Positions 24,948 through 34,149 are shown, counted from the first letter of the stretch. The stretch is DNA of 36,779 nucleotides from Clostridiales bacterium (GCA_012839095.1 DUOA01000068.1:1-36779), one strand, 5' to 3'. The notes: a model not told the origin generated them from the sequence alone. Translations and numbers: made by a program.

Positions 24948-25796
24948 TCAATTCCACCCGCTGCCGATGAATTCAATGACCATTGAAACAGGAATGATCA
25001 GGGTATTAAAAGCAGAATGTGCCAAAATGGAATGTTCCAGGCCCTTCTTTTTATTGATCCATCCAAAAGCCAACCCGGCGGGCAGGATCTGTATGATTTT
25101 AATCCAGTCCTCGGTTACCACTCCGGAATGGGCAATGGCAAAAATCAAAGATGTAATGCCCACATTCAGTATGACAGCCAGCTTGCTGTCACCAAACAGT
25201 TTGGCAAAGAGACCCATGGCAAAATGCCGGTACAAAATTTCTTCAGTAACAGGTGCCAGAAATGAGGCGGTAAAAAAGGTATAGACATAAGCCATCAGAC
25301 TGTCTCCTTCCGGCGATGCTGCCAGTGCCAGCTCGGTAGGCTGGGGAGGTGCTATACCAAACCAGAAGAAGGTCCATACAACCAGGAAGGGAACAGGAAA
25401 CAGAATCCATTTCCAGTCCAGCTTTTTCAAAGTTCTTTCAGGATCCAGCAGGAGGCTGCCCGGCGCTCCGCCGGCTTTTGACAGGCCCTGACCCGTCCTG
25501 AGATAAAAAATATAAGTAAAAAAAGATACTACGGCTGATATCAGGTTTATAATCAGGTAATAGGCAGAATTCAGGTCGTATCCCCCCACTTTGGGGAAAA
25601 CCACTGCATAACGCATCATTAAAGCATTTGCCAGACCGGCTGTTAAAATCACACCGGTTATAACAAGCGTTCTTTTTGCTGCCGCCCTGGTTGCATTTCT
25701 CGCCTCCAGAAAAAAGAAAACTACAGCCAAAATAAAAAAAGACAGTGAAACAAGTCCGTTAATTAAAAACAATAATATGAAGAAAAAATTAAACAT
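24948..25796 (-). CDS. CPBP-family intramembrane metalloprotease (CAAX/Abi type)
   Basis: 282 residues with eight or so hydrophobic segments. The conserved motifs are in order: motif 1 APVTEEILYRHFAMGLFAK (Glu-Glu with the following Arg), motif 2 FAIAHSG, motif 3 ILAHSAFNTL. In bacteria this family acts on membrane peptides or prenylated-like substrates, often bacteriocin immunity or signalling. It starts ATG 25796, 19 nt after the GNAT stop, so the two are likely co-transcribed. Confidence 0.9.
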   Translation of the reverse strand: MFNFFFILLFLINGLVSLSFFILAVVFFFLEARNATRAAAKRTLVITGVILTAGLANALMMRYAVVFPKVGGYDLNSAYYLIINLISAVVSFFTYIFYLRTGQGLSKAGGAPGSLLLDPERTLKKLDWKWILFPVPFLVVWTFFWFGIAPPQPTELALAASPEGDSLMAYVYTFFTASFLAPVTEEILYRHFAMGLFAKLFGDSKLAVILNVGITSLIFAIAHSGVVTEDWIKIIQILPAGLAFGWINKKKGLEHSILAHSAFNTLIIPVSMVIEFIGSGWN

Positions 25797-25815
25797 ATAA
25801 ATGCCCCCTGCCTTA

Positions 25816-26361
25816 TCAGCTCTGCTCCTGCAGAAATTTGGCCATCAAGATTTCATCTACCCATTGATCCCTGAAGTAATACTGTTCCCTCCGTATCCCT
25901 TCAACAACAAAACCCAGCTTTTTATAGAGGGAAAGAGCCCGGTGGTTGGTGGAAAAAACGCTCAGACAGATTTTATGATAGTTCCGTTCCCTGGCCCAGT
26001 CAATACCATATGTCATCAACATTGAGCCAATGCCCAATGATCTGGCCCTTCGGACAATATGAATTCCCAGGTTGCAGAAGGTCTGAGACTTGGGCGATGT
26101 ACCACCAACAAAAAGGCCCATTCCACCTACAATCTGATTGTCCAGGGAGGCAACCGCTATCAGATTGCGGGACCAGTCCAGATAACGTATGATTCTTTCC
26201 TGTTCAGCCGGGGTACGGGTGGCATGATCATGCAAAAGGTAGATTCCCTCATTGGAAACTTCCTCCAGGGTTTCAACCAGAGCATCGGCATCCGATGGAC
26301 AGGCAGGTCTTATAATCAGGTTCTCCCCCCTGCCCGTCATGGAATGCCACGACCTCTTCAT
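25816..26361 (-). CDS. GNAT-family N-acetyltransferase
   Basis: 181 residues from ATG 26361, chosen for GGGAGG 9 nt upstream; an ATG at 26406 has no site. RimI/RimJ-like fold: beta strands with LIIRPACPSDADALVETL at the start, the acetyl-CoA-binding loop VRRARSLGIGSMLMTYGIDWARERNYHKICLSV, and NHRALSLYKKLGFVVEGIRREQYYF. The substrate is not evident. First of a GNAT-CPBP pair. Confidence 0.88.
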   Translation of the reverse strand: MKRSWHSMTGRGENLIIRPACPSDADALVETLEEVSNEGIYLLHDHATRTPAEQERIIRYLDWSRNLIAVASLDNQIVGGMGLFVGGTSPKSQTFCNLGIHIVRRARSLGIGSMLMTYGIDWARERNYHKICLSVFSTNHRALSLYKKLGFVVEGIRREQYYFRDQWVDEILMAKFLQEQS

Positions 26362-26460
26362 AAATACCGCCTCCCGTAAAAAAGCAGGAAAATCAACTAT
26401 TAACATACTATTGCCAACATGCTGGTTTCATTCAACACAAATTCATTTTAATTTAAGAAT

Positions 26461-26494
26461 AGGAAAAAAGAAAGAAGATGGTGTCAATCTTCTT
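26461..26494 (-). terminator. Terminator overlapping the end of the HPr gene
   Basis: On the minus strand an 8-bp AAGAAGAT/ATCTTCTT stem with a 7-nt loop is followed by TCTTTTTTCC. The 5' arm lies in the last HPr codons and the TGA is in the loop. Confidence 0.7.
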
Positions 26495-26753
26495 CAGAAA
26501 AGTTGTTTTCAATGAGTTTACTGATTTTATACATAGCTGTTATTTCGTCAGGGCCGTCTGCACGTACGGTTATTTTAGTACCCTTGTAAATGCCAAGTGC
26601 CAATACGGACAGGAGACTTTTTGCATTTCCGGTTTTGTTGTCCCGGATGATGCTGATATCCGACAAAAAGCTGCCTGCCAGCTTTATCAGCCTGGCCGCT
26701 GGTCTGGCATGTAATCCGGCCTCATTTTCAATGATAAATTCTTTTTCAATCAT
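26484..26753 (-). CDS. ptsH: HPr family phosphocarrier protein
   Basis: Phosphotransferase-system carrier that passes phosphate from enzyme I to sugar-specific EIIs; in Firmicutes its Ser form is also a co-repressor with CcpA. 89 residues, normal size. The active His lies in NEAGLHARPAARLIKLA, and the regulatory Ser in GNAKSLLSVLAL. The start is ATG 26753 (AAGGGG 7 nt upstream); the ATG at 26771 is weaker. It is monocistronic here, with no ptsI next to it, so it may be a lone HPr or a Crh-like form. The His argues for HPr. Confidence 0.88.
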   Translation of the reverse strand: MIEKEFIIENEAGLHARPAARLIKLAGSFLSDISIIRDNKTGNAKSLLSVLALGIYKGTKITVRADGPDEITAMYKISKLIENNFSEED

Positions 26754-26771
26754 TTGTTTCCCCTTCTCCAT

Positions 26772-26915
26772 TCCAAATCATATCTACCTGCTTGATTAAA
26801 ATTTATCCCTTGAACCATTTGGCCTGATGAGATTCAGCCATTTGTTCCCGAATTGTCTCCCCACAAATTATTAGATACATTGTACATGATATTTGTTAAA
26901 AGGGCAAGTTTTTAC
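26772..26915. other. Intergenic region between ptsH and the T-box promoter
   Basis: AT-rich, divergent region of about 140 nt. It should hold the minus-strand ptsH promoter, which I could not place with confidence. No coding frame or RNA motif seen. Confidence 0.5.
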
Positions 26916-26945
26916 TTGACAATTCTTCTTAATTCAGGTCATAAT
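26916..26945 (+). promoter_or_regulatory. Promoter of the T-box-glyQS unit
   Basis: TTGACA (26916-26921), 18-nt spacer, CATAAT (26940-26945), five of six -10 bases. It stands immediately in front of the T-box leader. Confidence 0.6.
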
Positions 26946-26949
26946 AATG

Positions 26950-27158
26950 GTTAAAGATTGACGGTAATGACAGGGAGGAGTAGTATCCTGCCTCTGCCAT
27001 AAGCGAACCGGGGATGGTGGAAGCCCGGCGGCATGCAGATATGAAGGCGCCCTGGAACCGGTGTATTTAAAGTGGATTCCCTCTGCAGGGGATCAAAAAG
27101 GGTGGAACCGCGGAAGAGAAGTCTTTCGTCCCTTTGCCGGGATGAAAGGCTTTTTATT
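26950..27158 (+). promoter_or_regulatory. T-box riboswitch (tRNA-Gly responsive)
   Basis: The signature T-box motif AGGGTGGAACCGCGG is at 27099-27113. The leader also has a stem I region with AGTA (26980-26990) and a terminal loop of the GGGATGGTGGAAGCCC kind. A candidate glycine specifier GGC lies at 27046-27048 in a GAA-GGC context. A terminator follows: a 12-bp stem (27121-27132 with 27139-27150) and TTTTTATT. Uncharged tRNA-Gly is expected to stabilise the antiterminator and allow transcription of glyQS. The specifier assignment is tentative; the T-box call is firm. Confidence 0.92.
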
Positions 27159-27190
27159 ATATAGCAGTTCTTATGAAAGGAGACACTTGA

Positions 27191-28582
27191 ATGACAATTG
27201 AAAACAAAATGGATAAACTGGTCGCCCTTTGCAAGGGCAGAGGCTTTATATTCCCTGGTTCGGAAATATACGGCGGCTTGGCCAACAGCTGGGATTACGG
27301 TCCCCTAGGTGTGGAACTCAAGAATAATGTCAAGGCTGCCTGGTGGAAAAAGTTTATTCAGGAGTGCCCTTACAATGTAGGCATGGATGCGGCAATTCTG
27401 ATGAATCCTCAGACCTGGGCTGCCTCCGGCCATCTTGGAAGCTTCAACGATCCCCTGATGGATTGCAGGGAATGCAAGGCAAGGTTCCGGGCAGATAAGT
27501 TGATTGAAGATGCTATGGAGGCAAAGGGTGAAAGTGTGGAGGGAATAGACGGCTGGTCCCATTCCCGCATGGAGGAGTATATTGCTGAACACAACATCGC
27601 CTGCCCCGAGTGCGGCAAGTTCAACTTTACTCCCATCAGACAATTCAACCTGATGTTCAAAACCTTCCAGGGTGTGACTGAAGATTCCCAGTCCGAGCTG
27701 TATCTGCGGCCGGAAACCGCTCAGGGTATTTTCGTCAACTTCAGGAATGTACTGCGTACCAGCAGAAAAAAGCTTCCCTTTGGTATAGGTCAGATCGGCA
27801 AGTCCTTCCGAAATGAAATTACGCCCGGTAATTTCACCTTCCGTACAAGGGAGTTCGAACAGATGGAACTGGAATTTTTCTGCAAACCGGGCGAGGACCT
27901 GGAATGGTTCGAATATTGGAGGGCTTTCTGCAGGGATTGGCTGTTAAGCCTGGGGATTTCGGAAGGGCATATCAGGATGAGGGATCACAGCGAGGAAGAG
28001 CTCTCTCACTACAGCAAGGCCACCACTGATATTGAATACCTCTTTCCATTCGGCTGGGGGGAATTGTGGGGCATTGCCGATCGGACAGATTATGACCTGA
28101 AACAGCATGCCGCTCATTCAGGCGAGAATTTCAATTATCTGGACCCAGAGACCAACGAACAGTTTATTCCCTATTGCATTGAGCCGTCCCTGGGTACGGA
28201 TAGGGTGGTCCTTGCCTTCCTGTCTGAGGCATATAATGAGGAAGTGCTGGAAAACGGCGACACGCGCATAGTCATGCATTTGCACCCGGTTCTGGCACCA
28301 TTTAAAGCAGCTGTCCTTCCCCTCAGCAAGAAGCTGAGAGAGCCTGCCGAGAAACTGTATCGCAGACTGAGCAGTAAATTTAATGTGGATTATGATGAGT
28401 CCGGTAGCATAGGAAGACGCTACCGCAGGCAGGATGAGATTGGCACACCTTACTGCATTACAGTGGATTTCGATACATTGGAAGACCAATCTGTTACGGT
28501 AAGAGACCGGGATACAATGGAACAGATTCGCATACCTATGGATGACCTGTCAGCTTACCTGGAAAAGAAAATCGAGTTTTAA
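27191..28582 (+). CDS. glyQS: Glycyl-tRNA synthetase, dimeric (one-chain) class II type
   Basis: Charges tRNA-Gly. 463 residues, normal length for the alpha2 form, not the alpha2beta2 form. It opens [34 protein letters not shown], typical of the family. The class II motifs are visible: motif 2 around [21 protein letters not shown], and motif 3 in the C-terminal part [14 protein letters not shown], followed by the anticodon-binding domain ([18 protein letters not shown]). Two Cys pairs (CRECKA and CPECGK) may form a zinc site. RBS AAAGGAG upstream of ATG 27191. Expression is under the T-box at 26950-27158. Confidence 0.97.
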   Translation: MTIENKMDKLVALCKGRGFIFPGSEIYGGLANSWDYGPLGVELKNNVKAAWWKKFIQECPYNVGMDAAILMNPQTWAASGHLGSFNDPLMDCRECKARFRADKLIEDAMEAKGESVEGIDGWSHSRMEEYIAEHNIACPECGKFNFTPIRQFNLMFKTFQGVTEDSQSELYLRPETAQGIFVNFRNVLRTSRKKLPFGIGQIGKSFRNEITPGNFTFRTREFEQMELEFFCKPGEDLEWFEYWRAFCRDWLLSLGISEGHIRMRDHSEEELSHYSKATTDIEYLFPFGWGELWGIADRTDYDLKQHAAHSGENFNYLDPETNEQFIPYCIEPSLGTDRVVLAFLSEAYNEEVLENGDTRIVMHLHPVLAPFKAAVLPLSKKLREPAEKLYRRLSSKFNVDYDESGSIGRRYRRQDEIGTPYCITVDFDTLEDQSVTVRDRDTMEQIRIPMDDLSAYLEKKIEF

Positions 28583-28628
28583 AGACCATTGAGTATAAAC
28601 AGGAAGAAAGATCAAGTGGACTTGAATC

Positions 28629-28659
28629 AAAGAAGCCGCTGCCATGCAGCGGCTTCTTT
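28629..28659. terminator. Bidirectional terminator between glyQS and ferredoxin
   Basis: A perfect 14-bp stem (AAAGAAGCCGCTGC / GCAGCGGCTTCTTT) with a 3-nt loop CAT. U-rich ends form on both strands. It serves the convergent glyQS and ferredoxin genes. Confidence 0.85.
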
Positions 28660-28697
28660 ACTGCCATATGCCAAATCGTTATGTACCGGTCCGGTGT

Positions 28698-28886
28698 TCA
28701 AATCTCTTTGATGGCTTCCGTAGGACAGCTTTCAACAGCTTCCTGTACCGAATCCTCCAGTTCTTCCGGAACATCCCCGCTGACAGCCTCAGCCTTGTCA
28801 TCATCGTTCCAGTGGAATACCTCTTCGCAGATGCTTATGCACAGCCCGCAGCTGATACACAGATCCTGATCAACATAAACCTTCAC
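28698..28886 (-). CDS. Ferredoxin, single [4Fe-4S] type
   Basis: 62 residues from GTG 28886, chosen because AAGGAGG is 7 nt upstream; the ATG at 28919 has no site. Cluster ligands: CISCGLC with a further Cys three residues on, and the remote Cys in ESCPTEAI, the clostridial/Thermotoga one-cluster pattern. A small soluble electron carrier. It lies downstream of hflX on the same strand, with 65 nt between. Confidence 0.93.
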   Translation of the reverse strand: MKVYVDQDLCISCGLCISICEEVFHWNDDDKAEAVSGDVPEELEDSVQEAVESCPTEAIKEI

Positions 28887-28944
28887 AACCACGCCTCCTT
28901 GATATTCACATATATTCACATATATACTATATTACCCAAGGCTA

Positions 28945-28962
28945 ATATTGTTTAAACAATAT
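28945..28962. repeat. 18-bp perfect palindrome overlapping the hflX stop codon
   Basis: ATATTGTTT/AAACAATAT, centred on the TTT/AAA step inside the hflX TAA. It lacks a GC core or T run, so it is a poor terminator and may be a protein-binding site or a chance palindrome. It is upstream of the ferredoxin gene. Confidence 0.5.
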
Positions 28963-30721
28963 GCAGAAAATTTCTTACCTTGCCATACAATGCCTCATCT
29001 ACTTCCGCTTCTATATGAACTCCTTCAGCAGCAAATTCCTCGTTCAGGATTTTTCCTTCTTCATGAAGCATGGAGCGTACACTGCCCTGTTCATAGGGAA
29101 TTACCAGTTTTACCAACCTGGTTTTTCTGGGGAGGTTCTCCCGGATCAGATCAAGCAGGATATCCAATCCTTCGCCGTACAGGGCTGAAACGCATGCCTG
29201 AGGCTTTTCAACAGGCAGCAGCACAGAATCCCCGGCCAAATCCATTTTATTGTATACGGTAATCATTCTTTGTTTTGCTCCCAGCTGATTCAATACCCTT
29301 TTCACCACCATCATCTGCTCTGACAAATTAGGAGAGGATGCATCCACAACATGGAGCAGCAAGTCTGCCTCCGCGACTTCTTCCAGGGTGGAATGAAAAG
29401 CCTGCACCAGATCATGGGGAAGCTTGTCAATAAATCCTACCGTATCAATCAGAAGAACCTTCTGACCATCAGCCAGGGTTATCCCCCGGGATACAGGATC
29501 CAGCGTGGCAAACAGTTTGTCTTCAACCAGCACATTACTGCCGCTCAGTGCATTCAGCAAAGTACTTTTGCCTGAGTTGGTGTATCCTGCCAGAGCGCAG
29601 ATTAACAATCCCTCCCTTTCCCGTTTGCTCCGAAGTGCGCTTCTGCGTTCCTTAACCCTGGCCAGCTCAGATTCAATTTCATTAATCCGCCTATGGATAT
29701 GCCTGCGATCTGTTTCCAGTTTCTTTTCACCCGGGCCTCTTGTTCCTATGCCGCCGCCCAGCCTGGAAAGAGCATGGCCCATTCCTGTAAGCCTGGGCAG
29801 CCGGTATTTAAGCTGCGCCAGTTCGACCTGCAGTTTTCCCTCCCTTGATACTGCATGCCGGGAGAAAATATCAAGGATCAGGGTTGTCCGGTCAATAACC
29901 TTAACACCCAGCGTGCTCTCCAGATTTTTTATCTGAACTGCTGACAACTCATCGTCACATATTACCAGATTGGCGTTCATGGACTGACACTGCAGAGCCA
30001 GTTCGGCAGCCTTTCCCCGGCCGATATAGGTTGCCGGCTCCGGCATCTTTCTGTTCTGCGTAGTCTTATGGAGGACCACCGCTCCGGCCGTTTTTGCCAG
30101 CTCTTCCAGCTCATTTACCGAACGAATCCCCTCTCCTCTGTCATCCAGGCCGACCAGAATGGCCCGTTCTTCTTCATCCTGCATGGTGTCCACTGTCTGC
30201 GGCATACTTATCAGGGGATCAAGGCGTCTTATTTCACGCATCAGCTCTTCACCGCACAGAGCTTTCAATGTAAAGGGCCCGTATATGATATAGGGGTCAG
30301 GATCACCGGGAGGAGTCAAAAAGGCGGTATAGCTGTTAACATAGCTTCCATCCTGCACGCCGATGGCAGTCATTGCATCAAAACGCAAAGCAATAAGAGA
30401 GTTCAGATCAACCCCGGATAACAACCCGCTGCCCCCGGGATGAGTGTGAATACATCTGATGCCGCTCAGGCGCACATTGCTGCGGCGCAGGCTCATGTCA
30501 GACAGGGACACCTGAGTCTGATCACCCACTGAAACATCCATAACCTCTCCCCTGCGGTTCAGGTATACGGATATCTCACGGTTTATTGTTCCTGTAAGCT
30601 CACACAAAAGCAGCACCATTTCCTCAGACAGAAAATCTTCCCTTTCAACTGACATCTCATAGATACTGTCCAGTCGTTGCAGGATTTGCTTGGATAAACC
30701 CTCAATGTTGCCATTTATCAT
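28952..30721 (-). CDS. hflX: GTPase HflX with N-terminal JAMM-like extension
   Basis: 589 residues from ATG 30721. A TTG at 30742 lies at or before the expected transcript start from the promoter at 30747-30775, so I do not favour it. The HflX part (from about residue 186) has the usual RGK/HflX N-domain, GGGIGTRGPGEKKLETDRR, Walker A GYTNSGKS (379-386), DTVGFIDKLPHDL, and NKMD. HflX rescues stalled ribosomes. The first ~185 residues are unlike canonical HflX (about 420 residues). They contain HTHPGGSGLLSGVD, an exact H-x-H-x10-D JAMM pattern (His92, His94, Asp105), reminiscent of RadC-type metal sites. The ferredoxin gene follows. Confidence 0.93.
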   Translation of the reverse strand: MINGNIEGLSKQILQRLDSIYEMSVEREDFLSEEMVLLLCELTGTINREISVYLNRRGEVMDVSVGDQTQVSLSDMSLRRSNVRLSGIRCIHTHPGGSGLLSGVDLNSLIALRFDAMTAIGVQDGSYVNSYTAFLTPPGDPDPYIIYGPFTLKALCGEELMREIRRLDPLISMPQTVDTMQDEEERAILVGLDDRGEGIRSVNELEELAKTAGAVVLHKTTQNRKMPEPATYIGRGKAAELALQCQSMNANLVICDDELSAVQIKNLESTLGVKVIDRTTLILDIFSRHAVSREGKLQVELAQLKYRLPRLTGMGHALSRLGGGIGTRGPGEKKLETDRRHIHRRINEIESELARVKERRSALRSKREREGLLICALAGYTNSGKSTLLNALSGSNVLVEDKLFATLDPVSRGITLADGQKVLLIDTVGFIDKLPHDLVQAFHSTLEEVAEADLLLHVVDASSPNLSEQMMVVKRVLNQLGAKQRMITVYNKMDLAGDSVLLPVEKPQACVSALYGEGLDILLDLIRENLPRKTRLVKLVIPYEQGSVRSMLHEEGKILNEEFAAEGVHIEAEVDEALYGKVRNFLHIV

Positions 30722-30746
30722 GTAATAATCCCAGCCTTTCAAGCTT

Positions 30747-30775
30747 ATGATACCTAATCCTGCTTAAATTTTCAA
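30747..30775 (-). promoter_or_regulatory. Sigma-A-like promoter for hflX
   Basis: Minus strand TTGAAA (30770-30775), 17-nt spacer, TATCAT (30747-30752), both 5 of 6. Predicted transcript start near 30740, which leaves a very short leader before ATG 30721 and excludes the TTG at 30742. Confidence 0.6.
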
Positions 30776-30974
30776 AGTATTTCTTTGTTATATCTGATTT
30801 TCCCCATAACCTGTCAGATGTTCCGGAAGTATTTCCTGCAATTTTTGTAATACTGCTTTTTTTCCTTCTTTATTTTCTTATAATGCCCTCCTTTTATGAT
30901 ATACTGAAGTATAAGCATCAATTGTGTGAACGCTTAACTATTTTCAGAATACTATGGGGAAAGGAAGGATGCGA

Positions 30975-32285
30975 GTGAAAGAAAGACTCAGCAACAGACA
31001 GATTTCACTTCAAAGGGCCGCTGAGCTGTCCGGCAAGACCGGCGAGTATCTGGAGGCTAAAAAGTGCATACCCAGGGGAATGGAAATGCAGCAGGCATTT
31101 GACGCCTCCAGGAAAAAGCTGCTTGCTCTTTTCAATGCCAGGGAGGAAGACTGGAACAACTGGAGATGGCATATGGAAAATACCATTAATGATGTGGATA
31201 CTCTTGAAAAGATACTCAATCTCACAGAGGAAGACAAAAGTGAATTGTCAATTTTGTCCGGGAAATATCGCTGGGCAGTATCTCCATACTATGCCAGCCT
31301 GATGGATCCGGATGATGTTTTTGACCCCATACGGCTGATGGGGCTGCCAACCATAGCAGAGTTGGCAGATGACTCCGGCGAACTGGATCCAATGGGAGAA
31401 GAGTTCACCAGTCCTGCCGGCTCCATCACACGCCGCTATCCCGACAGACTGATAATCAATGTAACTAATAAATGTGCAAATTACTGCCGTTTTTGCCAGC
31501 GCAGACGCAACATCGGGCAGGTTGACCGGCACAGGCCCAAATGGCTGCTGCAGGAATCCCTTGACTATATAAGGGAAAATCCGGAAATCCGGGATGTTTT
31601 GATAACCGGAGGAGATTCCCTGATGCTGGAGGATGAAATGCTTGAATGGCTGATAAGCAGCGTACGGGCTATTCCCCATGTGGAGATTATCAGGTTAGGA
31701 TCCCGCACCTTGGTTACACTGCCTCAGAGAATAACTCCTGATCTCTGCAGTATGCTGAAGAAATACCATCCGATTTATTTAAATACACACTTCAATCATC
31801 CCAAGGAAATTACCAAAGATGCCAAAAAGGCAGCCGAAATGCTGTCCGACAGCGGTATATCAATTGGAAACCAGATGGTTCTTTTGAATGGAATCAATAA
31901 CAACAAGTTTATTGTGCAATGCCTGAATCATGAGCTTTTGAAAATACGGGTACGCCCTTATTATATATTCCATCCCAAACAGGTAAAAGGAACCGGTCAC
32001 TTTCTCTGCTCCGTGGATGAGGGCATGGAAATTCTTGAGCATCTGAGAGGCCGGACTTCCGGCATGGCCATCCCCACCTATATAATAAACGCGCCGGGGG
32101 GAGCCGGTAAGACACCTGTTCTGCCCACCTACCTGGTTTCCCGCGGGCCTGAAACTGTTACCCTGCGCACCTGGGAAGGCAAGATGTTCAGGTATAGGAA
32201 TACTCCCAGCAGAGATATTCGGGCCCTGGTAAGAGAAGCAAGAGAATCGATAAAACCCGCGCCTGAGAAAGCCAAGGCAGAATAG
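30975..32285 (+). CDS. eam: Glutamate 2,3-aminomutase (KamA family radical SAM, PLP)
   Basis: Interconverts L-glutamate and beta-glutamate, an osmolyte or metabolite. 436 residues from GTG 30975 (AAGGAAGG 6 nt upstream); ATGs at 30954 and 30969 are alternatives. Radical-SAM motif C-x3-C-x2-C in NKCANYCRFCQRR. PLP lysine in NAPGGAGKTP. Specificity: at the two positions where lysine 2,3-aminomutase has Asp293 and Asp330, this protein has Lys335 (PKQVKGTGHF) and Asn372 (INAPGG), 37 residues apart as in LAM, which are the residues reported for glutamate mutase (Lys332 and Asn369). So glutamate, not lysine, is the likely substrate. Convergent with polX, stops 17 nt apart. Confidence 0.85.
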   Translation: MKERLSNRQISLQRAAELSGKTGEYLEAKKCIPRGMEMQQAFDASRKKLLALFNAREEDWNNWRWHMENTINDVDTLEKILNLTEEDKSELSILSGKYRWAVSPYYASLMDPDDVFDPIRLMGLPTIAELADDSGELDPMGEEFTSPAGSITRRYPDRLIINVTNKCANYCRFCQRRRNIGQVDRHRPKWLLQESLDYIRENPEIRDVLITGGDSLMLEDEMLEWLISSVRAIPHVEIIRLGSRTLVTLPQRITPDLCSMLKKYHPIYLNTHFNHPKEITKDAKKAAEMLSDSGISIGNQMVLLNGINNNKFIVQCLNHELLKIRVRPYYIFHPKQVKGTGHFLCSVDEGMEILEHLRGRTSGMAIPTYIINAPGGAGKTPVLPTYLVSRGPETVTLRTWEGKMFRYRNTPSRDIRALVREARESIKPAPEKAKAE

Positions 32286-32302
32286 CACAGGTAAGAATGG
32301 AA

Positions 32303-34027
32303 TCATCTTCTTCTGCCTGATAAGAAACCTTTCATGGCACTGATATCAAGGCAGTTCAATATATCTTCCTTTTCGCACCAGCCTTTGCGTGCCATGGCAA
32401 GGCCGAAGGCTGTATTGGATATATCGTATATGCTGTGGGCATCAGGACAAATAATGAGCCGGATGCCCATTTCCTTGGCCTTTTTCACCCAGCGCCAGTC
32501 CAGATCCAGCCTGTGGGGATTTGCATTAATCTCCAGAACCGTCCCCCTTTCAGCTGCCTTTTCCAATACGCGTACCATATCCACTTCATACCCGTCCCGG
32601 GACAACAAAAGCCTTCCGGTAACGTGACCCAGGATGGTGGCGTGGGGATTGTCCATTGCATTCAGGATTCTTTGTGTCATGCTCTCCCTGTCCATACTGA
32701 AGCGGGAATGAACTGAAATGATTACAAAGTCCACAGACTCCAGAAATTCATCGGAATAATCCAGGGAACCATCGGACAGTATATCGGATTCGATACCCTT
32801 GAAGATATGAAAATCATCGTAAAGGGCATTCAAGGCATCGATTTCTTCATGCTGCCTGATTATGTCCTCTTCCTTCAGCCCTCCAGCGTAATAGGCGGAC
32901 TGGCTGTGATCCGAGACTCCCATATATTTGTAACCCTGTCTGCGTATCTCTTCTGCCAGTTCCCTGATTGTGTTGTGTCCATCGCTGTAGTTGGTATGCA
33001 AATGAAAAATCCCCTGCAGGTCGCTGCTTTCAACCAGTCTGGGAAGCCTGCCTTCCAGTGCAGCCTCCACCTCACCCATGTCCTCTCTGAGTTCAGGAGC
33101 AATATAGGACATACCGAGGGCACTAAACAGCTCCCATTCGCTGCTGCATGGAATGCTGATGCCGTCAATATCCCTGAACAAACCGTATTCATTCATTTTC
33201 AGCCCCATGGACCTGGCAATATGCCTCATTTTGGTATTGTGTTCCCTGCTTCCTGTAAAATGGTGAAGGGCATAGGGAAACTGCTCCGGTGAAACCGCCC
33301 GGAGATCCACTGCAATTCCGCTCTTCAGACGTATGCCGGATTTGGTCGGCCCATGCCCGGTTATTTCAACTGCCTCAGGCAGGGATACAAAAAAGTCCAT
33401 TACCTTCTCTGCTTCCTTCGAAGAAGCAACGATATCAATGTCCTTAATTATTTCCATGCTCCTTCGAAGGCTGCCCGCTATGCTCAGCGATTGGATCTGC
33501 GGGCAGGCCTTCAGGCTCTTCAGCAGGGAAAATGCCATACTCCCTGCTTCATGCAACAGATACCTGCCGGCAGTGGCACGAATAAGAGATATGCCTTTTT
33601 TAATGTTTTCCTGGGTCTTCCTTCCGAATCCCGGCAGAGCTGCCAGCCTGTTTTCGTCACAGGCGTATTCCAGCTCGCCGAGGGATGCAATGCCAAGGGT
33701 GTCATATAATATCCGGATTCTTTTTGCCCCCAGGCCCGGTACCTTAAAAAGCTCAAACAAACCGGGAGGAAACTCCGCCTTCAGCTCCTTAAGATACTCC
33801 AAATCCCCGGTCAGAACCAGCTCTGTTATCTTCTGCTCCAAAGCTTTTCCGATTCCCTCAACCGTGCCCAGCCGTTTTTCCTGAATCAGGGTCTCCAATT
33901 CTTCATCCAGGGTCTGGATAATTCTTGCTCCATTCTCATAAGCACGTATCTTAAAGGGGCTTTCTCCCTTTAAGGCCAGGTAGAGGGCAATCTCATTCAG
34001 TACCTCAGCTACTCTTTGTCTGTTCAT
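32303..34027 (-). CDS. polX: DNA polymerase X family protein with PHP domain
   Basis: Repair polymerase with 3'-5' exonuclease. 574 residues from ATG 34027 (GGGAG 8 nt upstream); ATG 34042 is an alternative. In order: HhH lyase-like domain (YLALKGESPFKIRAYENGARIIQTLDE, KVPGLGAKRI, LPGFGRKTQENI), the pol beta palm GSLRRSMEIIKDIDIV with the catalytic Asp pair, VDLRAV as the third acidic site, then a PHP domain (FHLHTNYSDGHNTI, SDHSQSAYYAGGL, SVHSRF, INANPHRLDLDWRW, CPDAHS) with the metal-binding His and Asp residues. Length and order match bacterial PolX. Acts in gap-filling repair. Confidence 0.96.
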   Translation of the reverse strand: MNRQRVAEVLNEIALYLALKGESPFKIRAYENGARIIQTLDEELETLIQEKRLGTVEGIGKALEQKITELVLTGDLEYLKELKAEFPPGLFELFKVPGLGAKRIRILYDTLGIASLGELEYACDENRLAALPGFGRKTQENIKKGISLIRATAGRYLLHEAGSMAFSLLKSLKACPQIQSLSIAGSLRRSMEIIKDIDIVASSKEAEKVMDFFVSLPEAVEITGHGPTKSGIRLKSGIAVDLRAVSPEQFPYALHHFTGSREHNTKMRHIARSMGLKMNEYGLFRDIDGISIPCSSEWELFSALGMSYIAPELREDMGEVEAALEGRLPRLVESSDLQGIFHLHTNYSDGHNTIRELAEEIRRQGYKYMGVSDHSQSAYYAGGLKEEDIIRQHEEIDALNALYDDFHIFKGIESDILSDGSLDYSDEFLESVDFVIISVHSRFSMDRESMTQRILNAMDNPHATILGHVTGRLLLSRDGYEVDMVRVLEKAAERGTVLEINANPHRLDLDWRWVKKAKEMGIRLIICPDAHSIYDISNTAFGLAMARKGWCEKEDILNCLDISAMKGFLSGRRR

Positions 34028-34119
34028 CCTGTACGCTCCCATGTTCTCCGGTATTAATCATTATCTCCGATTATTTTCCAGTATATCAGATTATTCAGCA
34101 TTTAAAACAGAATATAACA

Positions 34120-34149
34120 AGGCAGCCCCTCAATAATAAGAGGCTGCCT
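34120..34149 (-). terminator. Terminator after the CE7 esterase gene
   Basis: Minus strand stem AGGCAGCC/GGCTGCCT extended by CTC/GAG past a two-base bulge, with a loop TTATTATT and a moderately T-rich tail (TTGTTATATTCTGTTTT). Confidence 0.6.
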
